Notes: generated by a model not told the origin, from the sequence alone. Positions 24,779 through 34,514 are shown, counted from the first letter of the stretch. The stretch is DNA of 64,000 nt from Luedemannella flava (GCF_039528515.1 NZ_BAAALT010000034.1:62001-126000); one strand, 5' to 3'. Translations and numbers: made by a program.

Positions 24779-25897
24779 ATGGGCTTCGTGTCAGGACTGG
24801 ACCTCTCCCGCGCGTTCTACACCGAGGCGGTCCGGCCGCTGTTCGAGGCGCAGTGCCCGGGGCTACCGCACAGCGCGGCGCTGATCGGTCCGGGCTCGGA
24901 GGTGCTGGGCTACGACTCGCCGCGTTCCACCGACCACGACTGGGGCCCGCGGGTGCTGCTGTTCCTGCGCCGCGACGACCTGCGCGCCCACGGCCGGGAC
25001 CTGAGCACCGCGCTGGCCCACCAGCTGCCGCGCACCTTCCTGGGGTACCCCACCAACTTCGAGTCCGCCGGCGGCGGGTCGGCGTCGATGCGCCCGACCG
25101 ACGGGCCGGTGCAGCACCGGGTCATGCTGAGCAGCCCGCCGGCCTGGTGGGCCAACATGGTCGGTTTCGACGTCAGCCAACCGCCGACGGTGGTGGACTG
25201 GCTGGCCATGCCCTGGCAGAAGCTGGCCGAGGTGACCGGCGGCGAGGTCTTCCACGACGGCCTTGGCGCACTCGAACCGGTCCGCGCCCGCCTGGCCTGG
25301 TACCCCGACGACGTGTGGCGCTACGTGCTGGCCTGCCAGTGGCAGCGCATCGCGGAGGAGGAGCCGTTCGTCGGCCGCGCCGCCGAGGCCGGCGACCCGA
25401 TCGGCGCCGGCGTCCTCGCCGCCCGCCTGGTCCGCGACGTGATGCGCCTGTACCTGCTGATGAACCGCCGCTGGCCCCCGTACGGCAAGTGGCTGGGCAC
25501 CGCGTACGGGCGGCTGGCGGGGGCATCGGAGCTGACCGAGGCGCTGTGGGGCGTGCTGACCGCCGGGCACGACGCGGCGCGCGAGGCGCGTCTGTGCCGG
25601 GCCTACGAGATGATCGCCGAGCTCCACAACGAGCTGGGCCTGACCGAGCCGCTGGACCCGACGACGCGCTACTTCCACGACCGCCCGTACGGCGTGCTCG
25701 ACGCGGGCCGCTTCGGCGCCGCGCTGGTCGCCCGGATCACCGACCCCCGGGTACGGGAGCTGCCGCTGGTCGGCGCCGTGGACCAGTTCGTCGACAGCAC
25801 CGAGGTGCTCAGCCATTCCGACCGGGCCCGCACGGCGGCGCTGCTCGTGCTTCAGAATCAGACGGGTGGGGACCGTCTACCTGATCCGGCACGGTGA
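24779..25897 (+). CDS. DUF4037 nucleotidyltransferase-like protein
   Basis: The 372-residue protein has the DUF4037 core near residues 35-65, where an acidic nucleotidyltransferase-like motif reads LGYDSPRSTDHDWGPRVLLFL. A long helical C-terminal half follows. The reaction is unknown. The start codon is supported by a CACAGT box six bases upstream, consistent with a leaderless message. The end of the gene overlaps the histidine phosphatase by 32 bases, so the two probably form a unit. Confidence 0.75.
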   Translation: MGFVSGLDLSRAFYTEAVRPLFEAQCPGLPHSAALIGPGSEVLGYDSPRSTDHDWGPRVLLFLRRDDLRAHGRDLSTALAHQLPRTFLGYPTNFESAGGGSASMRPTDGPVQHRVMLSSPPAWWANMVGFDVSQPPTVVDWLAMPWQKLAEVTGGEVFHDGLGALEPVRARLAWYPDDVWRYVLACQWQRIAEEEPFVGRAAEAGDPIGAGVLAARLVRDVMRLYLLMNRRWPPYGKWLGTAYGRLAGASELTEALWGVLTAGHDAAREARLCRAYEMIAELHNELGLTEPLDPTTRYFHDRPYGVLDAGRFGAALVARITDPRVRELPLVGAVDQFVDSTEVLSHSDRARTAALLVLQNQTGGDRLPDPAR

Positions 25898-26435
25898 GAC
25901 CGAGTGGAGCCGCTCGGGCCAGCACACCTCGTACACCGACCTTGACCTGACCCCGCGCGGGGTCGAGCAGGCCGCCGCGCTGGCGCCCGTACTCGCCGGG
26001 GTTGGTTTCACCGAGGTGTTGACCAGCCCGCGGCTGCGGGCCCGGCGCACCGCGGACCTCGCGGGCCTACCCGCCGTCACCGTCGACGAGGATCTCGCCG
26101 AATGGCACTACGGCAGGTACGAGGGCCTGACCAGCGCCCAGATCCACAACCGGGACCGGGGCTGGTCGCTGTGGACGGACGGGTGTCCGGGCGGCGAGAC
26201 GCCCGACGAGGTGAGCGCGCGCATCGACCGGCTACTGGTCCGGGTACGTCCGCTGGCCGCCGTGGGCCACGTGGCGCTCGTGGCTCACGGGCACTGCCTG
26301 CGGGTGGTCGGCGCCCGCTGGGTGGGCCTGCCCATCGCCCAGGCGAGCCTGTTCTACCTGGACACGGCCAGCATCAGCGTCCTGGGTCACGAGCACGGCG
26401 AACCGGTCATACGCAGTTGGAACCGCACGACCTGA
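25866..26435 (+). CDS. Histidine phosphatase family protein
   Basis: A 189-residue phosphoglycerate mutase-like phosphatase. The phospho-acceptor motif is LIRHGETEWS near the N-terminus, the acid motif is EWHYGRYEG near residue 80, and the second histidine is in VAHGHCLR near residue 137. The GTG start lies inside the previous gene, with GACGGGTGG just before it acting as a ribosome site. Substrates in this family range from sugar phosphates to alpha-ribazole phosphate, and nothing here decides between them. A very strong bidirectional terminator follows. Confidence 0.85.
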   Translation: MGTVYLIRHGETEWSRSGQHTSYTDLDLTPRGVEQAAALAPVLAGVGFTEVLTSPRLRARRTADLAGLPAVTVDEDLAEWHYGRYEGLTSAQIHNRDRGWSLWTDGCPGGETPDEVSARIDRLLVRVRPLAAVGHVALVAHGHCLRVVGARWVGLPIAQASLFYLDTASISVLGHEHGEPVIRSWNRTT

Positions 26436-26472
26436 ACGCTTGGTTCGTCAGTACGAAAAAGTCGGACGCAAG

Positions 26473-26520
26473 CCGCATCTGAGGGCCCCGACCACCAGTG
26501 GTCGGGGCCCTCAGATGCGG
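26473..26520. terminator. 23-bp perfect inverted repeat, bidirectional terminator
   Basis: Arms 26473-26495 and 26498-26520 are perfect reverse complements around a CA centre, with core GGGCCCCGACCAC. It lies between the convergent phosphatase gene and the arabinose importer operon and serves both. Confidence 0.85.
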
Positions 26521-26524
26521 GATG

Positions 26525-27778
26525 TCAGCGGGCGGTGCCGGCGCGCCGCTTGGTCCACACGTCGAACGCGACGGCCGCGAGCAGGACGATGCCCTTGACG
26601 AGCATGATCCGGTCCGGGCCCGCGCTCATGAGCGACATGCCGTTGTTGATGACGCCCATGATCAGACCGCCGGTGATGGCACCGACGACCTTGCCCACGC
26701 CGCCCTGCACGGCCGCGCCGCCGATGAACGCCGCCGCGATCGCGTCCAGTTCGAACGAGTTACCGGCGGTCGGCTGGGCGAGGTTGAGCCGGCCGGCGAA
26801 GATGACGCCGGCGACGGCGGACAGCACGCCCATGTTGACGAACAGCCAGAACACGACCGACTTGGTCTTCACGCCGGACAGCTGCGCGGCCAGCAGGTTG
26901 CCGCCCACCGCGTAGATCTGGCGACCGAACACCGACCGCTGGGTGAGCAGCGAGTACCCGAGCACCAGGACCGCGAGGAGCACGAGCACCCACGGCAGGT
27001 TCTTGAACCGGGCCAGCTGCACGACCAGGAACATGACCGCAACGCCGCCGCCGACGATCTTCGCGATGAAGATGCCGATGGGCTCGACGGTCTGGTCGTA
27101 GCCCTGGCGGGCGCGCCGCGCCCGCCACTGGGCTGCGGCCATGCCGGCAATGGCGATGACACCGACGATGAGGCTGAACAGGTCGGCGCCGCCGAGCGGG
27201 CCCAACCCCACGTTGCCCAGGTAGCCCTCGGTGAACCCGTTGGACAGGGTGCGCACCTCGTCCGGGAACGGGCCGATGCCCTGGTTGCCGAGCGTGATCA
27301 TGGTGATCGCCCGGAACAGCAGCATGCCGGCGAGGGTGACGATGAACGCCGGGATCCCGAAGTAGGCGATCCAGAACGCCTGCCAGGCGCCGATGAGGCC
27401 GCCCGCCACGACCGTGATGAGCACGGCCAATGGCCACGGCACATCGTGGTTGACCATCAGTACGGCCGACAGCGCGCCGGTGACCGCGACCACGGATCCG
27501 ACGGAGAGGTCGATGTGACCGGCAATGATGATCATGATCATCCCAATCGCGAGGATCAGGATGTACGAGTTCTGCACGATGATGTTCGAGATGTTCTGCG
27601 GCTGCAGCAGGTCACCGTCGGTGAGCACCGCGAACACCGCCACGATCGCGGCGAACGCGAAGTAGATGCCGCTCTGGCGCAGGTTGAACTGGAACCGGGT
27701 GCGCGACGGTTTGCCGGGCGGAGCAGCCTCGTTGAGGCCCTGCTCGCTCAGGGCCACATCAGCGTTGGTGGTGCTCAT
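26525..27778 (-). CDS. mmsB: Multiple-sugar ABC importer permease (MmsB/XylH type)
   Basis: The 417-residue permease of the CUT2 class has about ten transmembrane helices and the typical GHIDLSVGSVVAVTGALSA segment near residue 85. It is the last gene of the arabinose operon. The ATG follows GGAGTAG. Together with the ATPase (6-bp gap) and the ChvE-type binding protein it forms a pentose/hexose importer; the neighbouring araBAD genes make L-arabinose the probable main substrate. Confidence 0.88.
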   Translation of the reverse strand: MSTTNADVALSEQGLNEAAPPGKPSRTRFQFNLRQSGIYFAFAAIVAVFAVLTDGDLLQPQNISNIIVQNSYILILAIGMIMIIIAGHIDLSVGSVVAVTGALSAVLMVNHDVPWPLAVLITVVAGGLIGAWQAFWIAYFGIPAFIVTLAGMLLFRAITMITLGNQGIGPFPDEVRTLSNGFTEGYLGNVGLGPLGGADLFSLIVGVIAIAGMAAAQWRARRARQGYDQTVEPIGIFIAKIVGGGVAVMFLVVQLARFKNLPWVLVLLAVLVLGYSLLTQRSVFGRQIYAVGGNLLAAQLSGVKTKSVVFWLFVNMGVLSAVAGVIFAGRLNLAQPTAGNSFELDAIAAAFIGGAAVQGGVGKVVGAITGGLIMGVINNGMSLMSAGPDRIMLVKGIVLLAAVAFDVWTKRRAGTAR

Positions 27779-27783
27779 CGAAG

Positions 27784-29328
27784 CTACTCCGTTCCCTTGG
27801 TCATGAACTGCATGAGGCGTTCCTGGGTCGCGTCCGCCCGGGAGACCTCACCGGTGATGCGACCGGCCGACAGCGTGTAGATCCGGTCGCAGATGCCCAG
27901 CAGTTCCGGCAGCTCCGAGGAGATGACGAGCACCGCCTTACCCTCGTCGGCCAGCCGGTTGATGATCGTGTAGATCTCGTACTTCGCGCCGACGTCGATG
28001 CCGCGGGTGGGCTCGTCGAGGATCAGCACGTCCGGATCCGTGAAGATCCATTTGGAGAGTACGACCTTCTGCTGGTTGCCGCCCGACAGCTTGCCCGTCA
28101 CCGCGCTGACGTTGGGCGCCTTGATGTTCAAGCTGCGCCGGAAGTTGTCGGCGACCTTGTGTTCCTCGTTGTCGTTGACCCAGCCACCGCTGGAGAGCTT
28201 GTCCAGCCCGGCCGCGGACACGTTGCGCTGGATGTCCTGGATGAGGTTCAGGCCGTAGCGCTTGCGGTCCTCCGTCGCGTACGCGATGCCGTTGTCGATG
28301 GCGTCGCGGACGCTGCGCAACGTGATCTCCTTGCCGTCCTTGAAGATCCGGCCCGAGATGTTGTACCCGTACGAGCGCCCGAACACGCTCATCGCGAGCT
28401 CGGTGCGCCCGGCGCCCATGAGTCCGGCCAGGCCCACGATCTCGCCCCGGCGCAGGACCAGGTTGGCCCCCGAGACGACCTTGCGTTCGTGCTGGACCGG
28501 GCTGTGCACGGTCCAGTCCTCGATGCGCAGGGCCTCCTCGCCGGGACTGTTCGGCTCGTGCGGCGGGAACCGGTGCTCCAGGTCCCGGCCCACCATGCCC
28601 GAGATGATCCGGTCCTCGGTGACCTCATCGGTCGCCAGGTCCAGCGTCTCGATCATGCGGCCGTCGCGGAGGATGCTGATCCGGTCGGCGATGCCCACGA
28701 TCTCGTTGAGCTTGTGCGAGATGATCACGCAGGTGATGCCGTGGTTACGCAGGCCGCGCAGCAGGTCCAGCAGGTGTGCGGAGTCTTCGTCGTTGAGCGC
28801 GGCGGTCGGCTCGTCGAGGATCAGCAGCCGCACCTCCTTCGAGAGCGCCTTGGCGATCTCCACGAGCTGCTGCTTGCCCACGCCGATGTCGGAGACGGTG
28901 GTGACCGCGCTCTCGCGCAGACCCACCCGCTCCAACAGCTTGGTCGCCTCGAAATTGGTGCGGTTCCAGTCGATAAGCCCGCGGCGGGCCCGCTCGTTGC
29001 CGAGGAAGATGTTCTCGGCGATCGACAGCTGCGGGCACAGCGCCAGCTCCTGATGGATGATGACGATGCCCTTGTGCTCGCTGTCGCGGATGCCACCGAA
29101 GCGGCACTCCTCGCCGTCGTAGAAGATCTGCCCGTCGTACGAGCCGTGCGGGTACACGCCGGAGAGGACCTTCATGAGGGTCGACTTGCCGGCACCGTTC
29201 TCGCCGCAGATGGCGTGGATCTCGCCACGCCGCACCGACAGGGTCACATCCTCCAGTGCCCGTACGCCGGGGAAGACCTTGGTGATCCCCGACATCTGCA
29301 GAATGTCGTCGGTCATGCCCTTTGTCAC
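27784..29328 (-). CDS. mmsA: Multiple-sugar ABC importer ATPase (MmsA/XylG type)
   Basis: This 514-residue protein has two fused nucleotide-binding domains, as in all CUT2 sugar importers. The first has Walker A CGENGAGKST and Walker B LLILDEPTAAL. The second has a degenerate P-loop (GLMGAGRTEL), the signature LSGGNQQKVVLSKW and LILDEPTRGIDVGAK. The GTG at 29328 (after GGGAAG) gives MTKGMTDD; the ATG twelve bases later is possible. It follows the binding-protein gene after an intergenic hairpin that probably lowers its expression. Confidence 0.9.
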   Translation of the reverse strand: MTKGMTDDILQMSGITKVFPGVRALEDVTLSVRRGEIHAICGENGAGKSTLMKVLSGVYPHGSYDGQIFYDGEECRFGGIRDSEHKGIVIIHQELALCPQLSIAENIFLGNERARRGLIDWNRTNFEATKLLERVGLRESAVTTVSDIGVGKQQLVEIAKALSKEVRLLILDEPTAALNDEDSAHLLDLLRGLRNHGITCVIISHKLNEIVGIADRISILRDGRMIETLDLATDEVTEDRIISGMVGRDLEHRFPPHEPNSPGEEALRIEDWTVHSPVQHERKVVSGANLVLRRGEIVGLAGLMGAGRTELAMSVFGRSYGYNISGRIFKDGKEITLRSVRDAIDNGIAYATEDRKRYGLNLIQDIQRNVSAAGLDKLSSGGWVNDNEEHKVADNFRRSLNIKAPNVSAVTGKLSGGNQQKVVLSKWIFTDPDVLILDEPTRGIDVGAKYEIYTIINRLADEGKAVLVISSELPELLGICDRIYTLSAGRITGEVSRADATQERLMQFMTKGTE

Positions 29329-29348
29329 TTCCCGTCTTCAAGGACAGG

Positions 29349-29385
29349 TCAGGGGTGCGGCCCGCCGCGCGGCCCGCACCCCTGA
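29349..29385 (-). terminator. Intercistronic hairpin between binding protein and ATPase
   Basis: Twelve-base arms TCAGGGGTGCGG (29349-29360) and CCGCACCCCTGA (29374-29385) enclose a 13-base loop. It lies nine bases after the binding-protein stop. Such hairpins act as partial terminators or 3' stabilisers that favour binding-protein mRNA. Confidence 0.6.
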
Positions 29386-29394
29386 CGAGCCGGA

Positions 29395-30519
29395 TCAGGC
29401 CAGCTGGTCCTTGGTGTAGTAGCCGCCGTCGATGAGGACCTTCTCGTAGTTGGTCTTGTCGACGATGATCGGCTCCAGCAGGAAGGACGGGACGACCTTG
29501 TTGCCGTTGTCGTAGTCCTTGGTGTTGTTCACCTGCGGGGTCTGGTTCTTGAGCAGCGCGTCGGCCATCTGCACGGTGACCTTGGCGAGCTCGCGGGTGT
29601 CCTTGTAGATGGTGGAGTACTGCTCACCGGCGATGATCGACTTCATCGACGGGATCTCGGCGTCCTGGCCGGTGACGACCGGGTACTTCTGGCCGGCGGT
29701 GCCGTAGCCGCTGCTCTTGAGAGCCGACAGGATGCCGATCGACAGGCCGTCGTAGGGCGACAGCACGCCGTCGACCTTCAGACCACCCTTGTACGTCTTG
29801 GTGAGGATGTCCTCCATGCGCTTCTGCGCCGTCTCCGGCAGCCACCGCAGCGTCGAGACGGTCTTGAAGTCGACCTGGCCGCTGCGGACCACGAGGGTCT
29901 TGGCGTCGATGAGCGGCTGCAGGACCGACATGGCGCCGTTGAAGAAGAACGTGGCGTTGTTGTCGTCCGGCGAGCCGGCGAACAGCTCGACGTTGAACGG
30001 ACCCTTGGCGTCGCCGGCGCTGCCGTCGGCCTTCTTCAGGCCCAGGCCCGTCAGCAGCGAGGTGGCCTGCTGCACGCCGACCTTGAAGTTGTCGAAGGTG
30101 GCGTAGTAGTCCACGTTCGGGCTGTTGCGGATGAGCCGGTCGTAGGCGATGACCGGGATCTTCTTGTCGGCGGCCGACTGCAGCTGCGTGGTGATCGCCG
30201 TGCCGTCGATCGACGCGATGATCAGAACCTTGGCACCCTTGGTGATCTGGTTCTCCAGCTGGTTGACCTGCGTCGGGATGTCGTTCTCCGCGTACTGCAG
30301 GTCGACCTTGTAGCCCAGCGCCTCGAGCTGCTTCTTGACGTTGTCACCGTCGCTGATCCAGCGGGCCGACGACTTGGTCGGCATCGTGACGCCGACGAGG
30401 GCGCCCTCGGTGCCGCCGGTGGTCTGCTTGTCGGCGTCCTTCTCGCTGGAGCCACACGCGGCCATGGCCGCGCTGAGCGCGATGGCGGTAGCCGCCATAG
30501 CGATCCGCTTGAACCTCAT
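29395..30519 (-). CDS. chvE: Sugar-binding lipoprotein of the CUT2 importer (ChvE type)
   Basis: A 374-residue periplasmic-binding-protein-fold lipoprotein with a lipobox ending AAMAACG. The mature part opens with LVGVTMPTKSSARWISDGDNV, the ChvE/XylF opening that carries ligand-binding residues, and includes ASIDGTAIT and DGVLSPYDGLS segments. It delivers sugars to MmsAB. It is located between araA and the transport genes in the operon. L-arabinose is the inferred ligand; related proteins also accept xylose, glucose and galactose. Confidence 0.87.
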   Translation of the reverse strand: MRFKRIAMAATAIALSAAMAACGSSEKDADKQTTGGTEGALVGVTMPTKSSARWISDGDNVKKQLEALGYKVDLQYAENDIPTQVNQLENQITKGAKVLIIASIDGTAITTQLQSAADKKIPVIAYDRLIRNSPNVDYYATFDNFKVGVQQATSLLTGLGLKKADGSAGDAKGPFNVELFAGSPDDNNATFFFNGAMSVLQPLIDAKTLVVRSGQVDFKTVSTLRWLPETAQKRMEDILTKTYKGGLKVDGVLSPYDGLSIGILSALKSSGYGTAGQKYPVVTGQDAEIPSMKSIIAGEQYSTIYKDTRELAKVTVQMADALLKNQTPQVNNTKDYDNGNKVVPSFLLEPIIVDKTNYEKVLIDGGYYTKDQLA

Positions 30520-30564
30520 TGTTCTCTCCTCGGGGGGGTGTGTTACTTCAGGGGACGTGGAACG

Positions 30565-32082
30565 TCAGCCGCGGCCCGGCAGGCCCTGGGCCAGTCGGTA
30601 GTAGGCCTGGTTCCACCGCAGGTGATCAGCGAACTGACGCGCCGTCGTGTTCTCGTCGATCACCAGTAGTTCCGTGTGCAACATCTGGGCGAAGTCGCGC
30701 AGGGTCTCCGCGCTCACGCCCTGGGTGAGGACCGTGTGGTGGGGGCCACCGGCCGTCAGCCACGACTCGGCCGAGGTCGCCAGCGAGGGGGCCGGCTCCC
30801 ATACCGCCCGCGCCACGGGCAGCTTCGGCAGGGGCTCGTTCGGAGCGACCACCGTGATCTCGTTGGCGACCAGGCGGAACCGGTCGCCGAGGTCGGCCAG
30901 ACCGATAACCACGCCGGGGCCCTCGGCCGCGTCGAAGACCAGCCGGACCGGGTCCTCGCGGCCGCCGATGCCCAACGGGTGGATCTCGCAGGACGGCTGG
31001 GCGGACGCGATGGTCGGGCAGACCTCCAGCATGTGCGCCCCGAGGATCCTGGGGGTGCCGGGACCGAAATGGTACGTGTAGTCCTCCATGAACGATGTGC
31101 CGCGGCCGCTGCCGACCCCCATCGCCTTCACAGCCGCCAGCAGCGTGGACGTCTTCCAGTCGCCCTCGCCGCCGAAACCGTACCCGTCCGCCATCAGTCG
31201 CTGCACGGCCAGGCCAGGCAGCTGACGCAGCCCGCCCAGATCCTCGAAGTTCGTGGTGAACGCCCCGAACCCGCCATCGGTGAGGAACTGGCGCAGGCCG
31301 GCCTCGATGCGCGCCGCGTAGCGCAGCGAATCGTGCCGGTCCCCGCCCTTGGCCAGCTCCGGCGCCAGCCGGTACGCCTCGGCGTACTCCTTGACGAGGG
31401 CGTCGATGTCGGAGTCGGCGACCTCGTCGACCACGGCGACCAGGTCGTTGACCCCGTACGTGTTGACCGAGACGCCGAAGCGCAGCTCCGCCTCGACCTT
31501 GTCACCCTCGGTGACCGCGACGTCACGCATGTTGTCGCCGAAGCGGGCCAGCCGCAGCCCGTACAGGTGACCACGGCCGACCGCCGCCCGCGCCCACTCG
31601 TCGATGCGGCGCACCAACGTCGGGTCCGACGCGTGCCCCGCCACCGTCTTGCGCGGCACGCCCATGCGGGTCTGCACGAACCCGAACTCCCGGTCGCCGT
31701 GCGCGGCCTGGTTGAGGTTCATGAAGTCCATGTCGATCGTCTGCCACGGCAGCGCCTCGTTGAGCTGCGTGTGCAGGTGCAGCAGCGGCTTGCGCAGCAC
31801 GTCCAGGCCGGTGATCCACATCTTGGCCGGGGAGAACGTGTGCATCCACGCGATCACACCGACGCACGACGGGTCGGCGTTCGCCTCCTGCATGACCTGA
31901 CGGATCGCCGCCGAGTCGGTCAGCACCGGCTTGCCGACGATCTGGGCGCTCAGACCGCCCGAGTCACCCAGCATCCGCTGGATCTGGGCGGACTGGTCGG
32001 CCACCTGGCCGAGCGTCTCCGGACCGTACAGGTGCTGGCTTCCGGTGAGGAACCAGAGCTGGGGCGTGGTCGCCGTGGTCAT
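30565..32082 (-). CDS. araA: L-arabinose isomerase
   Basis: The 505-residue enzyme converts L-arabinose to L-ribulose with Mn2+. It has the family opening LWFLTGSQHLYGPETL and matches the normal length (about 500). The metal-ligand segments are present as Glu in MAVGSGRGTSFMEDYTYHF (near residue 335) and histidines in HMLEVCPTI and GPHHTVL. Its ATG overlaps the araD stop (ATGA), with GGAGACC just upstream as ribosome site. Confidence 0.95.
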   Translation of the reverse strand: MTTATTPQLWFLTGSQHLYGPETLGQVADQSAQIQRMLGDSGGLSAQIVGKPVLTDSAAIRQVMQEANADPSCVGVIAWMHTFSPAKMWITGLDVLRKPLLHLHTQLNEALPWQTIDMDFMNLNQAAHGDREFGFVQTRMGVPRKTVAGHASDPTLVRRIDEWARAAVGRGHLYGLRLARFGDNMRDVAVTEGDKVEAELRFGVSVNTYGVNDLVAVVDEVADSDIDALVKEYAEAYRLAPELAKGGDRHDSLRYAARIEAGLRQFLTDGGFGAFTTNFEDLGGLRQLPGLAVQRLMADGYGFGGEGDWKTSTLLAAVKAMGVGSGRGTSFMEDYTYHFGPGTPRILGAHMLEVCPTIASAQPSCEIHPLGIGGREDPVRLVFDAAEGPGVVIGLADLGDRFRLVANEITVVAPNEPLPKLPVARAVWEPAPSLATSAESWLTAGGPHHTVLTQGVSAETLRDFAQMLHTELLVIDENTTARQFADHLRWNQAYYRLAQGLPGRG

Positions 32083-32765
32083 TTCGGGGTCTCCTGGCCG
32101 TAGACGTTCTGGTAGCGGGCGTAGAGCGCGTCGATGTCGGGCGCCGCGATCGGCAGCGGGGTGCCGAGCTGGCGGGCTATGTGCACGGTGCGCGCCACGT
32201 CCTCACACATGACGGCGGCCTTCACGGCCGCCTTGGCGTCGCGCCCGATGGTGAACACGCCGTGGTTGCGCATGAGGACCGCCGGCGACCGGCTGCCCGA
32301 CAACGTCTCGACGATGCCGCGCCCGATCGAGTCGTCACCGATCAGCGCGAACGGCCCCACGGGAATGTCGCCACCGAACTCGTCGGCGATCATCGTGAGC
32401 ACGCACGGGATCGCCTCACCGCGCGCCGCCCACGCCGTCGCGTACGTCGAGTGGGTGTGCACCACGCCGCCCACGTGCGGCATGTGCTTGTACACGTACG
32501 CGTGCGCGGCCGTGTCCGACGACGGCGCGTGCTCGCCCTCCACGAGTCGCCCGTCCAGGTCGGTCACCACCATGTTGTCCGGCGTGATCTCCTCGTAGCG
32601 CACCCCGGACGGCTTGATGACCAGCAGGTCCGCGTCGGGCACCCGGGCCGAGACGTTGCCGGCGGTCCACACCACCAGCTCGTTGCGCGGCAGCTCGGCG
32701 TGCAGCGCCGCGACCGTGGCGCGCACGCCCGCGATCGTGCCGCGCACAGCGGAGGCGAGCGTCAT
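32079..32765 (-). CDS. araD: L-ribulose-5-phosphate 4-epimerase
   Basis: The 228-residue class II aldolase-fold enzyme converts L-ribulose 5-phosphate to D-xylulose 5-phosphate, which enters the pentose phosphate pathway. Zinc-binding histidines are in VHTHSTYATAW (about residue 95) and the third is in the HIARQLG region. NHGVFTIG is the conserved C-terminal loop. Its ATG overlaps the araB stop and its stop overlaps araA, so araB, araD and araA are translated as a chain. Confidence 0.95.
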   Translation of the reverse strand: MTLASAVRGTIAGVRATVAALHAELPRNELVVWTAGNVSARVPDADLLVIKPSGVRYEEITPDNMVVTDLDGRLVEGEHAPSSDTAAHAYVYKHMPHVGGVVHTHSTYATAWAARGEAIPCVLTMIADEFGGDIPVGPFALIGDDSIGRGIVETLSGSRSPAVLMRNHGVFTIGRDAKAAVKAAVMCEDVARTVHIARQLGTPLPIAAPDIDALYARYQNVYGQETPK

Positions 32766-34438
32766 GCCGTCGCCTCCACCTTCGCCGTCGCCGCGCGCTG
32801 GATCGCCCGCAGCCGGCGCATCACCTTGTTCGCGCCCCGCCCGAAGTAGTCGTGCAGCGTCGTGTACTCCGCGAACAGCTCGTCGTACGCCGCCGCGGCC
32901 GCCTCGTCCGGCGTGTACACGTTGCGCGCCACCCGGCCCATCACCGCGGCCGCCGCCGGCACGTCCGGGTAGGCGCCCGCGGCCACGGCCGCGTGGATCG
33001 CCGAACCGAGCGCCGGACCCTGCTCCGAGGTAATCACCGACAGCGGCAGGCGCGTCACGTCGGAGTAGATCTGCATGAGCATGGTGTTCTTGGCCAGCCC
33101 ACCCGAGATGATCAGCTCCTCGGCCGGCACGCCGGCTTTCGCGAACGTCTCGATGATGGTCCGCGTGCCGAATGCCGTCGCCTCGATCAGCGCCCGGTAG
33201 ATGTCCTCCGGCTTGGTCGCCAGGGTCTCCCCCACGAGGACGCCCGACAGCTCGTGGTCGACCAGCACCGACCGGTTGCCCGAGTGCCAGTCCAGCGCAA
33301 TGAGCCCGTGCGCGCCGATCGGCTGCGCCGCCGCCAGGCGGGTCAGGTGCTCGTGCACCGAGATGCCGGCCGCCTGTGCCGCCGCCACATAGTCGGCCGG
33401 CACGTGCCGGGACACGAAGTGCCCGAAGATGTCGCCCACGCCGCTCTGCCCGGCCTCGTAGCCCCACAGGCCCGCCACGATGCCGCCGTCGACGACCCCG
33501 CACATGCCGGGCACCTCGCGCAGCTCCGACCCGTTCATCACATGACAGGTCGACGTGCCCATGATCGCCACCATCTGACCGGGGCGCAGCGCGTCACCGG
33601 CCGCGGCGGTCACGTGCGCGTCGACGTTGCCGACCGCCACCGCGATGCCCTCCGGCAGGCCGGTCCACGCGGCGGCCTGCGCGGTCAGCGACCCGGCGCG
33701 CGCGCCCAGCTGGCCGATCGGGTGGTCGAGCTTGTCGGCGACGAAGGTCGCGAAGTCGGGGTTGAGCTCGGCGAGGAACTCCGCCGACGGGTACTGCCCG
33801 TCCTGCAGGATGCCCTTGTAGCCGGCGGTGCACGCGTTGCGCACGTACTCACCGGTGAGCTGCCAGACGATCCAGTCGGCCGCCTCGACCCAGTGGCGCA
33901 TCGCGCCGTAGATCTCCGGGTCCTCCTCGAGCAGCTGCAGGCCCTTCGCGAACTCCCACTCCGAGGAGATCAGCCCGCCGTAGCGCGGCAACCACGCCTC
34001 GCCGCGCCGGGCGGCCAGCTCGTTGATCCGGTCCGCCTGCCCCTGCGCCGCGTGGTGCTTCCACAGCTTGATGTACGCGTGCGGGCGCCCGGCGTACTGC
34101 GGCAGCTCGCTCAGCGGCGTGCCGTCGGCCAGGGTCGGCACCATCGTGCACGCGGTGAAGTCGGCGGCGATCCCGATCACCCGGGCCGGGTCGACCCCGG
34201 CGGCCTCGATCGCGGCCGGCACGGCGTGGCGCAGCACGTCGATGTAGTCGCTGGGCACCTGCAGCGCCCAGTCCACACCCAGCGGCGTGCCGTCGGGCAG
34301 GGCCTCGGTGAGCACCGCGTGCGCGTACTCGTGCACGGCGGAGCCGAGCTCAGCGCCATCGCCGACACGCACCACGACAGCGCGACCGGACAGCGTGCCG
34401 TAGTCGACGCCGACCACAACGGGGTCGGGGACGCTCAT
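32762..34438 (-). CDS. araB: Ribulokinase
   Basis: The 558-residue FGGY-family kinase phosphorylates L-ribulose. The N-terminal sugar-kinase loop is VVGVDYGTLSGRAVVV. A C-terminal ATP-binding segment (LIISGGLAKNTMLMQIYSDVT) is near residue 440. The ATG at 34438 is preceded by GGAGGT; the longer frame upstream would run into the operator. It is the first gene of the leftward arabinose operon, with the LacI-type gene 195 bp further upstream. Confidence 0.95.
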   Translation of the reverse strand: MSVPDPVVVGVDYGTLSGRAVVVRVGDGAELGSAVHEYAHAVLTEALPDGTPLGVDWALQVPSDYIDVLRHAVPAAIEAAGVDPARVIGIAADFTACTMVPTLADGTPLSELPQYAGRPHAYIKLWKHHAAQGQADRINELAARRGEAWLPRYGGLISSEWEFAKGLQLLEEDPEIYGAMRHWVEAADWIVWQLTGEYVRNACTAGYKGILQDGQYPSAEFLAELNPDFATFVADKLDHPIGQLGARAGSLTAQAAAWTGLPEGIAVAVGNVDAHVTAAAGDALRPGQMVAIMGTSTCHVMNGSELREVPGMCGVVDGGIVAGLWGYEAGQSGVGDIFGHFVSRHVPADYVAAAQAAGISVHEHLTRLAAAQPIGAHGLIALDWHSGNRSVLVDHELSGVLVGETLATKPEDIYRALIEATAFGTRTIIETFAKAGVPAEELIISGGLAKNTMLMQIYSDVTRLPLSVITSEQGPALGSAIHAAVAAGAYPDVPAAAAVMGRVARNVYTPDEAAAAAYDELFAEYTTLHDYFGRGANKVMRRLRAIQRAATAKVEATA

Positions 34439-34500
34439 GTGCCACCTCCAAAAGCTCGGCCGAGTCAGGACGCGCGTGTGGCGGCGCGTCTTGGAGGGAG

Positions 34501-34514
34501 TGTTATCGTTAACA
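34501..34514. promoter_or_regulatory. LacI-type operator in front of araB
   Basis: TGTTATCGTTAACA is a near-perfect palindrome (TGTTA-nCGn-TAACA) with the central CG typical of LacI-family operators. It lies 63-76 bp upstream of araB and 119 bp past the end of the LacI-type gene. It is the likely binding site of that regulator. Confidence 0.65.
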
